Of a stretch of DNA of 14,289 nucleotides, positions 1 through 6,833 are shown in pieces. A model generated the notes under the pieces. That model was not told where the DNA came from. It was given only the letters and a program-made list of their open reading frames with translations, and did no database searches. Each line of letters opens with the position of its first letter. Position 1 is the stretch's first letter. The DNA lies in contig CAZOKH010000091.1 of assembly GCA_964580315.1 (NCBI GenBank), forward strand, positions 1 through 14,289, given 5' to 3'. This DNA comes from CAZOKH01 sp964580315. Lineage in GTDB: Bacteria > Chloroflexota > Anaerolineae > Anaerolineales > Anaerolineaceae. Both the position numbers and the translations under genes were made by a program.

Positions 1-51
1 CACTGACCTCCGGGTTATGAGCCCGACGAGCTGCCACTGCTCTACCCCGCA
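1..51 (-). tRNA. Initiator tRNA-Met (CAT), 3' part cut off by window edge
   Basis: Read on the minus strand from 51 downward, the sequence gives the 5' acceptor strand TGCGGGG, then TA, a GAGC/GCTC D-stem with a GG-containing loop, and an anticodon arm with loop CTCATAA (anticodon CAT). The anticodon stem ends in three consecutive G-C pairs (GGG/CCC), the hallmark of initiator tRNA. The variable loop and the start of the T-stem follow before the window ends, so position 72 cannot be seen. Base 1 is T rather than the C found in E. coli tRNA-fMet. Confidence 0.93.
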
Positions 52-65
52 TCAATTAGGCTTGT

Positions 66-94
66 ATTTTACCCCAACACAACCCCAAAGTCAA
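66..94 (-). promoter_or_regulatory. Promoter of the initiator tRNA gene
   Basis: On the minus strand there is a -35 box TTGACT (94-89), a 17-base spacer and a -10 box TAAAAT (71-66). This is a close match to a sigma-70-type promoter, placed about 15 bases before the tRNA 5' end, so the transcript would have only a short leader. Confidence 0.75.
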
Positions 95-168
95 GCTTTC
101 AACCAAAAGCCGCCATCTTATCAGAATTCAAGGGGGTTAAAAAACCATTGAAGAATTATTAATTTTGG

Positions 169-196
169 TTTACGACCTGTATACTACTGATATAAT
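169..196 (+). promoter_or_regulatory. Promoter of the ELW-repeat/sortase gene
   Basis: A -35-like TTTACG (169-174), a 16-base spacer and a perfect TATAAT (191-196) are present, with TG one base ahead of the -10 box (extended -10). Transcription would begin near 203 and leave a leader of about 65 bases before the ATG at 268. Nothing else is recognisable in 95-168. Confidence 0.6.
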
Positions 197-201
197 TACA
201 A

Positions 202-233
202 GCTGTATTCAATGTAAAGCTATATTGAATAGC
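202..233 (+). other. Inverted repeat in the 5' leader of the sortase gene
   Basis: TATTCAAT (206-213) pairs with ATTGAATA (224-231), and an outer GC (202-203) pairs with GC (232-233) across a two-base bulge; the loop is 10 bases. It starts at the predicted transcription start, so it could be a 5'-end mRNA hairpin or an operator-like palindrome. No T-run follows, so it is not a terminator. Confidence 0.4.
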
Positions 234-267
234 AGATCATATTGGCGAAAGGTCAGGCATCGCACCC

Positions 268-2226
268 ATGAAACAAACCTGCCGTACCAGGCAGTTAATC
301 TGGCTATCATTCTTGCTCATCACCAGTCTGCTGGGTTTATTTACGCTCTCTCCCAGGGCAGTGCAGGCTGAAGATGAATATGTTTACCAGATTTGGGAAC
401 GCGTGGCTGATATTTACAAAGGTACCGGCAGTTCATCTCCCAACAATCTCACCTTCATTGGCGACACCCTTTTTTTCCGCGCCGATGACGCAAAATACGG
501 CCAGGAATTATGGCGCAGCGATTCACCCTATAAAAATGCCGTTCTGGTCGCTGATATCAATGTGGGTGCAGGCGGATCGTGGCCTGAAGTGCTTACGGCA
601 GCCGGCGACATTCTTTTCTTCCAGGCTGACGACGGCACTCACGGCAAAGAACTTTGGAAAAGTGAACCGCCCTACACCAGCGCCCAGATGGTGGCTGACA
701 TCAACCCCAACGGCGATTCATCACCGCAATCAATCTACCAGATCGGAGAAGTGGTCTTCTTCCAGGCCACCGATGGAAACGGTGCTGAACTGTGGAAGAG
801 CGGTCCACCCTACACCAGCGTTGCCCCCGTCGCCGATATCTACGCCGGTGGCGAAGGCTCCAACCCGAAAGACCTCACCTCTTTTGGTTGGATTCTCTTC
901 TTCACGGCCGATGACAGCACTGGTCGGGCTTTGTGGAGAAGCGAACCACCCTATTCATCTGGCTCCACCCACCGCATAACCGAAAACACCCCTGAAGGAA
1001 CTCGTGAACCAAAAGAGTTGACCTTTGTTGGAACCACTTTATTTTTCACCGCCATTGACCCTGAAAACGACGGGCGCGAAATGTACAAGTGCGAAACGCC
1101 CTACACATCAGCCGTGCGGGTGAATGAAATTGATCGCCCCATAACAGCTTCAGATCCGCGTGACCTTTTCTCCATTGGCGATACCCTTTTCTTCAACGGT
1201 AACATTGGTATCAGTGGATATGAACCACGAAAAATGGAACCGCCATATAACAGCACCAACACTTTCCGTGTGGCAGACGTTTATCGCGGCACTTCCGGGC
1301 TTCTCCCGAAAAGTTCCAACCCCTCCGAATTTATCGCCATCGGGTCAACACTCTTTTTTGTTGCCACCGACGGCGCCAGCGGCGTAGAAGTATGGAAATC
1401 ACTGCCGCCCTACGTTGAAGCCATTCAAGCAGCCGATGTCGTCAAAGGAAAAGGGAGTTCATATCCTCATGACCTTTTTGTAATGGGTTCAACCCTTTAC
1501 TTCATGGCCAATGACGGCGTGCATGGTGACGAACTATGGAAACTGGAAGCCCCATATGAATATGAAAACGCTACCCGCCTGACCGATTTCATTCGCGGAG
1601 GCGCCAGTTCCAAGCTCGACAATTTCACCGTCGGAGACCGGGTCATCTTCTTCACCGGCAATGACGGCGACAGAGGGTTGGAATTGTGGAAGATTGACAA
1701 CCGCACCCTGTTACCCAACACCGGTTTTGCCCCGGGCGTGTTCACACGCATTGGCGCGCAGCCGGCTGAAATTCAATATCAACAGATGGATTCCCTGACC
1801 ATTGAAATCCCCGCACTGCAGGTGAACACCAGCATCGTGGGGGTGCCGGTTTCTGATACCGGCTGGAACCTGAACTGGTTGTGGAACCAGGTTGGTTACC
1901 TGGATGAAACAGCCTTCCCAACCTATTCGGGTAATTCAGCGCTCACCGGCCACGCCTATCTTCCAGACGGCACACCCGGTCCCTTTGTGAAGCTGGAAAA
2001 TCTCAAGTGGGGCGATCAAATCTACATTTATGCCTGGGGTGAAAAATACACCTATGAGGTCCGCTCTGTGCAGCGGGTGCTGCCTGATGATTTGAGTGTT
2101 CTTGATCATAAAGACCAGCCCTGGGTCACCCTGATCACCTGCCAGAGTTTTGATGAAACCACCGGGCAATACCGCTGGCGCATCGCCGTTCAGGCAGTTT
2201 TGATCCAAACAGGCCCTGTCTCATGA
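268..2226 (+). CDS. Secreted ELW-repeat protein with LPNTG motif and C-terminal sortase domain
   Basis: This 652-residue protein is exported: residues 1-34 form a signal peptide (charged start, hydrophobic core, AVQA cleavage-like end). Residues 46-480 hold nine repeats of roughly 45-52 residues, each running VADI...GSSP...G.TLFF.A.DG...ELWKS, resembling ELWxxDGT (hyalin-like) repeats but with PPYTS in place of the usual DGT turn. LPNTGFAPG follows at 482-490. The C-terminus (about 500-648) is a sortase domain with the catalytic set visible: H562 in TGHAY, C625 in TLITC and an arginine at R636 or R638. Sortases are membrane-associated transpeptidases that cut LPxTG-type signals; here no second hydrophobic segment is seen, so the mature form may be released or self-linked. 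Start: the ATG at 268 puts the signal peptide at the very N-terminus; the ribosome site is weak (AGG at 255-257). It has its own promoter. Sortase assignment is strong; function and substrate are unknown. Confidence 0.9.
   Translation: MKQTCRTRQLIWLSFLLITSLLGLFTLSPRAVQAEDEYVYQIWERVADIYKGTGSSSPNNLTFIGDTLFFRADDAKYGQELWRSDSPYKNAVLVADINVGAGGSWPEVLTAAGDILFFQADDGTHGKELWKSEPPYTSAQMVADINPNGDSSPQSIYQIGEVVFFQATDGNGAELWKSGPPYTSVAPVADIYAGGEGSNPKDLTSFGWILFFTADDSTGRALWRSEPPYSSGSTHRITENTPEGTREPKELTFVGTTLFFTAIDPENDGREMYKCETPYTSAVRVNEIDRPITASDPRDLFSIGDTLFFNGNIGISGYEPRKMEPPYNSTNTFRVADVYRGTSGLLPKSSNPSEFIAIGSTLFFVATDGASGVEVWKSLPPYVEAIQAADVVKGKGSSYPHDLFVMGSTLYFMANDGVHGDELWKLEAPYEYENATRLTDFIRGGASSKLDNFTVGDRVIFFTGNDGDRGLELWKIDNRTLLPNTGFAPGVFTRIGAQPAEIQYQQMDSLTIEIPALQVNTSIVGVPVSDTGWNLNWLWNQVGYLDETAFPTYSGNSALTGHAYLPDGTPGPFVKLENLKWGDQIYIYAWGEKYTYEVRSVQRVLPDDLSVLDHKDQPWVTLITCQSFDETTGQYRWRIAVQAVLIQTGPVS
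403..1707 (+). repeat. Nine ELW-type repeats (coding)
   Basis: The repeats span residues 46-480 and are diverged at the DNA level. The first, second, third, eighth and ninth keep ELW clearly; the fifth (REMYK) and sixth (YEPRK) have lost it. The repeated TLFF/ILFF strand and the .DG turn suggest a beta-propeller-like or beta-solenoid surface fold, which is inference. Confidence 0.8.
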
Positions 2227-2327
2227 TTTTTGTCTAACGGTTTTCATTACCAGTTTTATTTACCGATTTGCACAGACTTAATAATCAAGTGCTAACACGC
2301 TATTAATAACATATCAATACATGCGTG

Positions 2328-2333
2328 TATAAT
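2328..2333 (+). promoter_or_regulatory. -10 box upstream of the NagD-like gene
   Basis: A perfect TATAAT lies 23 bases before the ATG at 2357. The -35 region is poor (around ATAACA, 2306-2311). A short inverted repeat, ACACGC (2295-2300) and GCGTGT (2323-2328), encloses the promoter and could be an operator. No convincing terminator for the preceding gene is seen in 2227-2290. Confidence 0.45.
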
Positions 2334-2356
2334 CTTTGTAGATAAAATAGAGAAAA

Positions 2357-3139
2357 ATGGAAAAAATTATGGAAAACGAAATTGTAAAAAATTATATTTG
2401 CGATATGGACGGTGTTCTAATCAGCGGTGATCGCATGATACCCGGCGCAGATAAATTCATTGCCCGCCTTCGCGAAAAGAAAGCGCGCTTTTTAGTGTTG
2501 ACCAACAATTCGCGCCACACCCCGCGCGACTTGTCTCACAATCTTCAACGAGTTGGGTTAGATATTCCCGAAGAATTGATTTTCACCTCGGCAAAAGCCA
2601 CCGCGCGTTTTATGAAGAAACAGCGCCCCAATGGCACAGCCTTTGTCGTTGGCGAAAGCGGATTGACCACCGCCATTCATGAAGCTGGCTATGTCATTAC
2701 CGACCACGCCCCTGACTACGTAGTCCTTGGGGAAACTTCAAACTACAGCGAAGAAATCTTAACAAAAGCCACCCGCCTGATTTTAGGCGGCGCACGTTTT
2801 ATTGCGACCAATCCCGATGCCACCGGCCCGGGAACCAACGGCATTTCTCCTGCATGTGGAGCGGTTGCCGCACTTCTGGAAGCAGCCACCGGGGTAAAAC
2901 CATTCTTCACCGGCAAACCCAATCCGTTGATGATTCGAACAGCATTAAACTACCTCGGCGTACATTCAGATGGTTCCGTGATGGTTGGTGACCGTATGGA
3001 TACGGATATCATCACCGGTGTTCAAAATGCCATGGAAACCATCCTGGTGCTGTCTGGCATCACCAGGGAAGAGGATATAGACCATTATCCCTATCGCCCC
3101 ACTTACGTGGTGAAATCTGTAGCTGAAATTAAAGTGTAA
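2357..3139 (+). CDS. nagD: NagD-like HAD-IIA family phosphatase
   Basis: This 260-residue protein is a cytoplasmic haloacid-dehalogenase-type hydrolase, resembling E. coli NagD, a nucleotide monophosphatase (UMP-preferring), along its full length. Motif I is DMDGV (nucleophile D16, acid/base D18); motif II is TNNSR (59-63); motif III is the lysine of GKPNP (K187); motif IV is GDRMDTD (211-217), which binds magnesium. TNPDATGPG (151-159) and the PACGA segment belong to the type IIA cap, which sets substrate choice. Length is normal for the family. Two ATGs are possible, 2357 and 2369; neither has a strong Shine-Dalgarno sequence, and the second (TGGA seven bases upstream) gives an N-terminus closer to NagD. 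It has its own -10 box and terminator, so it is probably monocistronic. The substrate is not readable from sequence: related subfamilies act on glycolate phosphate, glycerol phosphate or nucleotides. Confidence 0.88.
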   Translation: MEKIMENEIVKNYICDMDGVLISGDRMIPGADKFIARLREKKARFLVLTNNSRHTPRDLSHNLQRVGLDIPEELIFTSAKATARFMKKQRPNGTAFVVGESGLTTAIHEAGYVITDHAPDYVVLGETSNYSEEILTKATRLILGGARFIATNPDATGPGTNGISPACGAVAALLEAATGVKPFFTGKPNPLMIRTALNYLGVHSDGSVMVGDRMDTDIITGVQNAMETILVLSGITREEDIDHYPYRPTYVVKSVAEIKV

Positions 3140-3151
3140 ACAAAAAAATCG

Positions 3152-3194
3152 AAAAAAAGCCGCCATGCCAAAATTTCTGGCATGGCGGTTTTTT
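3152..3194. terminator. Bidirectional rho-independent terminator
   Basis: The stem CCGCCATGCCA (3160-3170) pairs perfectly with TGGCATGGCGG (3178-3188) around a 7-base loop. T6 follows on the plus strand (3189-3194) and A7 precedes it (3152-3158), giving a T-run on the minus strand. It therefore ends both the NagD-like gene from the left and the flippase gene from the right. Confidence 0.9.
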
Positions 3195-3203
3195 GAATAT
3201 TGA

Positions 3204-4742
3204 TCAAGAGGAAACCCGACGCCGCCTTAATCGTTGCAAAATTTCCTGTGCTGCTTCTTTAACTGTCGGCTCCGTGAAGTAGAGAGAAAGATAATAAGCA
3301 ATTCCAACCAATCCACTGACGGCCGCAACAAGCAGTGGATTGGAATTTGAAAGCCATTTCACAGTTCCGACAAAAATTAAGAATGGAGACGAATACAACA
3401 CATTACTGGCTATCTGCCAAATGGAACGTTTAATTGGGACTCCCGCAAGATTGCTTAAATAAAATTGTAAATAAAGGTATGAAACAGATCCGGTTACAGA
3501 ATACAATAGCAATCCAATGATGGCATCATGCATAATGCCGCCAATGAACAGGGTAATAAAACGGGTGACAAACAGAAATGTAGTAAACATCAAAGAAAAC
3601 TCATTCTTTTCCAGGACGCTCATCAATGTTGACATCGGCGAACTGATGAGCACAAAAAATGTCCATATACTAAGAATTTGTGAATACATTCCCGCCTCAG
3701 CCCAACGTTCACCAAATGCGACAATGAAAATTTCCTGCCCAGAAACCGTCAATAGCATCATGGGAAAAAGCCCAAATACAATCAGGCGGTGCGAGGTTTC
3801 CTCCACCAATTTTGCCAATGTTCCATCATGACGGGCTTTTGATGCGCGTTGAAAAAACACCTGGGCAATGGAAGTGCCAATCAGAGCCATCGGCAGGCGC
3901 AGAATTTTATACCCCATGTTGTAATGACCTGCCACGGTTGTGGAAAAATAGGCGGTCAATAGAAACGTGGGTAATTGCTGGGAAAACGTATTAAAAAGTG
4001 CTGCCCAGGTATTGTAAATAGGAAATTTTTTGTAGCGTTTGGCGCCCTCCAGCATGGGTTTTAAGCGAATAGTGCGCCAGAAAAATTCACCATCATCTCG
4101 TAGTATTTGCCAGCCCAAAACCAACGAACTCACCGCCTGACCAAATGCTGTGGTCAGAATCATGCTTCCGCCACTGGCAAGTCCCGCCAGGCCAACAAGT
4201 ATTTTGCTCCCAAATTCAGCCACACTGCGCGTAATTTGAGCAGCAGAAAGGCGTAGAAATTGGCGTGAACGGGTATTCCAATAGTTTAATGCCTGGAAAA
4301 TCCCTGTTAACAATACAGTGATGGAAACAAGCCATAAATAGGGGACAAGCTCAGGTGCATTTAACCAATTTTGGATAAGTCCTCTTGAAAGCCACAGCAA
4401 TGGGAGGCTAAGCATACTTATTCCAAGCACTGCGAGCACACTGATACCAAATTGATTCGCTGCTTCCTCACGGGTTTTGGGCAGCATGATGGTTAGCTCA
4501 TAACGCAAACATACAAAGACACTGAGAATCATAACAATAGATGTAAAATTGGCTACCAACCCAAAATCAGCCGGGCTGAACATGCGAGCAATAACTGGAG
4601 AAGCAAGGATTCCCACAACCTGGGCAATCGTGGTTCCTCCGACAAGTTTTAGAACATCAAACGAGAAGTCATTTTTCCGCGCCGGTTGATGCTCAATGTT
4701 TGCCTGTTGGTCAATTTCTTGTAGTTGGTTTATTTCTTCCAA
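3204..4742 (-). CDS. Oligosaccharide flippase (Wzx/RfbX-like, MOP superfamily)
   Basis: This 512-residue polytopic membrane protein, with many hydrophobic stretches from residue 33 to about 490 (12-14 likely helices), matches polysaccharide-export flippases of the MOP superfamily. These move lipid-linked oligosaccharides across the cytoplasmic membrane. The family-typical segment ARMFSPADFGL, then a helix, then RYELTIMLPKTREEA, is at residues 52-94. A polar 25-residue N-terminus and a basic RLRRRR tail flank the membrane part. The start is unusual: the first in-frame start-type codon is TTG (4742-4740), and the best Shine-Dalgarno (AGGAAG, near 4761) is 14 bases upstream of it; an in-frame stop lies four codons before the TTG. 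It is 85 bases downstream of the acyltransferase gene and probably shares its transcript. No glycosyltransferase or polymerase is nearby, so the glycan cannot be named. Family is confident; substrate is unknown. Confidence 0.88.
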   Translation of the reverse strand: MEEINQLQEIDQQANIEHQPARKNDFSFDVLKLVGGTTIAQVVGILASPVIARMFSPADFGLVANFTSIVMILSVFVCLRYELTIMLPKTREEAANQFGISVLAVLGISMLSLPLLWLSRGLIQNWLNAPELVPYLWLVSITVLLTGIFQALNYWNTRSRQFLRLSAAQITRSVAEFGSKILVGLAGLASGGSMILTTAFGQAVSSLVLGWQILRDDGEFFWRTIRLKPMLEGAKRYKKFPIYNTWAALFNTFSQQLPTFLLTAYFSTTVAGHYNMGYKILRLPMALIGTSIAQVFFQRASKARHDGTLAKLVEETSHRLIVFGLFPMMLLTVSGQEIFIVAFGERWAEAGMYSQILSIWTFFVLISSPMSTLMSVLEKNEFSLMFTTFLFVTRFITLFIGGIMHDAIIGLLLYSVTGSVSYLYLQFYLSNLAGVPIKRSIWQIASNVLYSSPFLIFVGTVKWLSNSNPLLVAAVSGLVGIAYYLSLYFTEPTVKEAAQEILQRLRRRRVSS

Positions 4743-4827
4743 AACGTTTATCTACACTTCCTGTCGTTATGGGCCCAAAAAAGCGAATTACTGGTCCAAT
4801 TTTTTCATTTAAAAAAATCGGGAAGAA

Positions 4828-5391
4828 TTACTCGAGATCAATTAGCATCTCTGTTCCGTAATATGGATCGATCTGCTTAATAATTTTTGCGGGAACTCCA
4901 CCTACGATAACGTCACTTTGATTAATGCTTTTTGATACAACCGCACCTGCAGCCACAATTACATGTTCAGCCAGCTTCACGCCCGGTAGTATTACACTGT
5001 TTGCCCCAAGCCAGCAATTATCCCCAATCTCAATGGGATCGGATGGGTCATGCAAATTAAAATCAGATAAATTATGATTTGCAGAGATTATTTTTACTCC
5101 TGGCGCCATGCGTACATTGGCTCCAATGAAAATACCATTCATTGCCTGGATATATTGCCCGGGCATGAATCCGGGAAATGGTCGGATAGTTTTCCGCCGA
5201 ATTTTTTCTGGATTAGAGACTATCGATGCCCAATGAACAGGCCATGGCACTTTATAATTTATTAGCAAGATCGATTGAAAGAAAAAATATGGAATGATCT
5301 TAAGGGGGCCAAACATATCGACCGCATCATGGTATTTCTTTGGGAAAAAAAGCTTAAGAATACCTGACACAATTTTTTCCAGGTTTTTCAT
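4828..5391 (-). CDS. Hexapeptide-repeat (LbH) O-acyltransferase
   Basis: This 187-residue protein belongs to the left-handed beta-helix acyltransferases (WbbJ/NodL/LacA-type), which transfer an acetyl group from acetyl-CoA to a sugar hydroxyl. Hexapeptide repeats run from about residue 83 to 165: IFIGANVRMAPGVK, then IEIGDNCWLGANSVILPGVKL, then VIVAAGAVVSKSI. The likely catalytic histidine is H106 in SANHNLSD, and GGVPAKIIK (164-172) is the usual end of the coil. The N-terminal 80 residues are partly hydrophobic and not repeat-like, so membrane association is possible. The ATG at 5391 has a good ribosome site (AAGAAGG, 5409-5403). It begins 21 bases after the stop of the flavoprotein gene and is followed by the flippase, so modification of an exported glycan is likely; the exact acceptor is unknown. 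Confidence 0.87.
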   Translation of the reverse strand: MKNLEKIVSGILKLFFPKKYHDAVDMFGPLKIIPYFFFQSILLINYKVPWPVHWASIVSNPEKIRRKTIRPFPGFMPGQYIQAMNGIFIGANVRMAPGVKIISANHNLSDFNLHDPSDPIEIGDNCWLGANSVILPGVKLAEHVIVAAGAVVSKSINQSDVIVGGVPAKIIKQIDPYYGTEMLIDLE

Positions 5392-5412
5392 TCTTAGATC
5401 TTCCTTCTTGAA

Positions 5413-6144
5413 TCAACCGCCAAAAGCTTTTCGGAAAACCGGTTGCAAAATAGCACTGGCGACTTTCTTCAACAATCCCATCCTGCTGTCATAATAATAA
5501 TCCCGTTTATCCCAACCGTGGTCGATGTAATGCTGCCAGTCTAGCGGCAGAAAAGCATGTGCAGTGGCTTTTTGAAAATTGAAATAAAAAACCTGCTCCC
5601 ATGAAGGGTTGTATTGATTTTGCGGCATTTCCAAATGATGGATGAAATTTCGAAGCATCTTTTCATTGATCGATTTTTTAAACATACCCGAAACGTGTAC
5701 TTTGCCGGTGGGCTGCATACCCCAGCGTAATGCGGTCTTTTCCAAAAACGTCGCCGCCTGCCCGCCTGTGGGGCTGCTGGCAGTCGTAATCACCAATGCC
5801 GGTTTGCCCACCACCCGCTGCGGGCGGTGATAAAAACACGTTGTGCGGTCAATGAGGGTCTTCATCAACCCCGATACGTGAAACATGTAAACCGGCGAAG
5901 CCAGAATCACACCGTCACATTGTTCCATTTTCTCGAAGATCAAGGGGATGTCATCTTCCTGCCAGCAGGAGGCTGCCTTGGACACACACGCCTGGCATCC
6001 GGCGCAATAGTTCAATCGAATTTCAGATAAGTTTAGCGTATCCACTTGGATATCGTGCGGTTCCAAAATTGCAGATACCTCTTCAATAGCCTGATAGGTG
6101 GTTTTCTTACGCGGCGATCCATTGATGGCAAGAATTGTCTTCAT
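5413..6144 (-). CDS. Iron-sulfur flavoprotein-like NAD(P)H-dependent oxidoreductase (flavodoxin fold)
   Basis: This 243-residue protein has the flavodoxin-like FMN reductase fold. The FMN phosphate loop is NGSPRKK (8-14) and the flavin-contact segment is ASPVYMFHVSG (82-92). A compact cysteine cluster, C47-X2-C50-X2-C53-X6-C60, resembles the 4Fe-4S motif of archaeal and bacterial iron-sulfur flavoproteins (Isf), suggesting electron transfer between ferredoxin-type carriers and FMN. The last 70 residues (about 175-243) are aromatic-rich and not assigned. Start: an in-frame TTG at 6156 would give four extra residues, but it overlaps the GGAG ribosome site (6154-6151) that sits seven bases before the ATG at 6144, so the ATG is chosen. 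It heads the minus-strand unit with the acyltransferase 21 bases downstream; a functional link to glycan modification is not evident. Reductase family is confident; the substrate is unknown. Confidence 0.86.
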   Translation of the reverse strand: MKTILAINGSPRKKTTYQAIEEVSAILEPHDIQVDTLNLSEIRLNYCAGCQACVSKAASCWQEDDIPLIFEKMEQCDGVILASPVYMFHVSGLMKTLIDRTTCFYHRPQRVVGKPALVITTASSPTGGQAATFLEKTALRWGMQPTGKVHVSGMFKKSINEKMLRNFIHHLEMPQNQYNPSWEQVFYFNFQKATAHAFLPLDWQHYIDHGWDKRDYYYDSRMGLLKKVASAILQPVFRKAFGG

Positions 6145-6150
6145 TAAACA

Positions 6151-6154
6151 CTCC
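6151..6154 (-). promoter_or_regulatory. Ribosome binding site deciding the flavoprotein start
   Basis: GGAG on the minus strand lies seven bases ahead of the ATG at 6144. It rules in that ATG over the upstream in-frame TTG at 6156, which would place the site inside the coding region. Confidence 0.75.
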
Positions 6155-6186
6155 AAATATGATGAGATAAATGCAAAACGAGTGCA

Positions 6187-6192
6187 ATTATA
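6187..6192 (-). promoter_or_regulatory. -10 box for the flavoprotein/acyltransferase/flippase unit
   Basis: A perfect TATAAT on the minus strand lies about 43 bases upstream of the flavoprotein ATG, in the 93-base gap after the glycosylase gene. The -35 region at standard spacing is weak. No clear terminator for the glycosylase gene is seen in the gap, so read-through is also possible. Confidence 0.4.
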
Positions 6193-6237
6193 AAGGATTT
6201 ATCCAACACGGCAGGCACATCTTTCCTGGTGAACGCT

Positions 6238-6831
6238 TCAAGTTCCGCCCAGTTCAGCATGGCGAAAACAGGCCACCAGATGGTCATTTACCATGCCAAC
6301 CGCCTGCATGAAGGCATAACAAATGGTCGGCCCCACAAATCGAAAACCCCGTTGCCGTAAATCAGCACTCATGGCTTCAGCTTCAGGAGAAATGGTTGGA
6401 ATTTGCTGAAGCGTTTCCCAATGGTTGTGGATCGTTTTTCCACCAGTGAATTTCCAGATGTATGCATCAAACGAACCGGTCTCTTTTTGGACTTGCAGAA
6501 AAGCCCGGGCATTGCTGATGGTAGCTTCAATTTTCCTTCTATTCCGCACAATACCAGGGTCCTTCATTAATAAAGCAATTTTTGTCACGTCATATTTTGA
6601 AACACGCAGTGGATCAAACCGATCAAAGGCATTCCGAAACGCTTCACGCTTATTGAGGATGATGCTCCAACTCAAGCCAGCTTGAAATCCATCCAATGAC
6701 AGGTGCTCAAATAAGAGTTGATCATCATGCAGCGGGGTTCCCCATTCCTGGTCATGATATGCAGTTAATAAAACATCTTTAGGATTCCAGGGACATCGAA
6801 TGATTTCATCGGTATTGGCGAATGCGTGCAT
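6238..6831 (-). CDS. tag: DNA-3-methyladenine glycosylase I
   Basis: This 197-residue enzyme removes 3-methyladenine from alkylated DNA, the first step of base-excision repair. It aligns along its length with E. coli Tag: RCPW (12-15), AYHDQEW (24-30), LDGFQAGLSW (46-55), KREAFR, GIVRNRRKI, GFRFVGPTICYAFMQAVGMVNDH. The zinc ligands of the family are all present: C13, H26, H184 and C188. The base-pocket glutamate of E. coli Tag (E38) is D47 here, a conservative change; the stacking tryptophan W55 is kept. Start: the ATG at 6831 lies two bases after the stop of the oxidoreductase gene, which suggests translational coupling. An alternative ATG at 6873 adds 14 residues and overlaps the upstream gene by 40 bases; the extra residues are unlike the family. 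Identification is firm. Confidence 0.92.
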   Translation of the reverse strand: MHAFANTDEIIRCPWNPKDVLLTAYHDQEWGTPLHDDQLLFEHLSLDGFQAGLSWSIILNKREAFRNAFDRFDPLRVSKYDVTKIALLMKDPGIVRNRRKIEATISNARAFLQVQKETGSFDAYIWKFTGGKTIHNHWETLQQIPTISPEAEAMSADLRQRGFRFVGPTICYAFMQAVGMVNDHLVACFRHAELGGT

Positions 6832-6833
6832 TT

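Noticed and set aside
165..371. 68-residue open frame ahead of the sortase gene
   Set aside because: It starts upstream of the predicted promoter -35 box and overlaps the signal-peptide coding region of gene 1 in another frame; no ribosome site.
374..979. 201-residue open frame in another frame of gene 1
   Set aside because: It is a shadow of the ELW repeats; the main frame has a signal peptide, repeats and a sortase domain.
2227..2290. Terminator for the sortase gene
   Set aside because: T-rich stretches are present but no stem longer than about three pairs precedes them.
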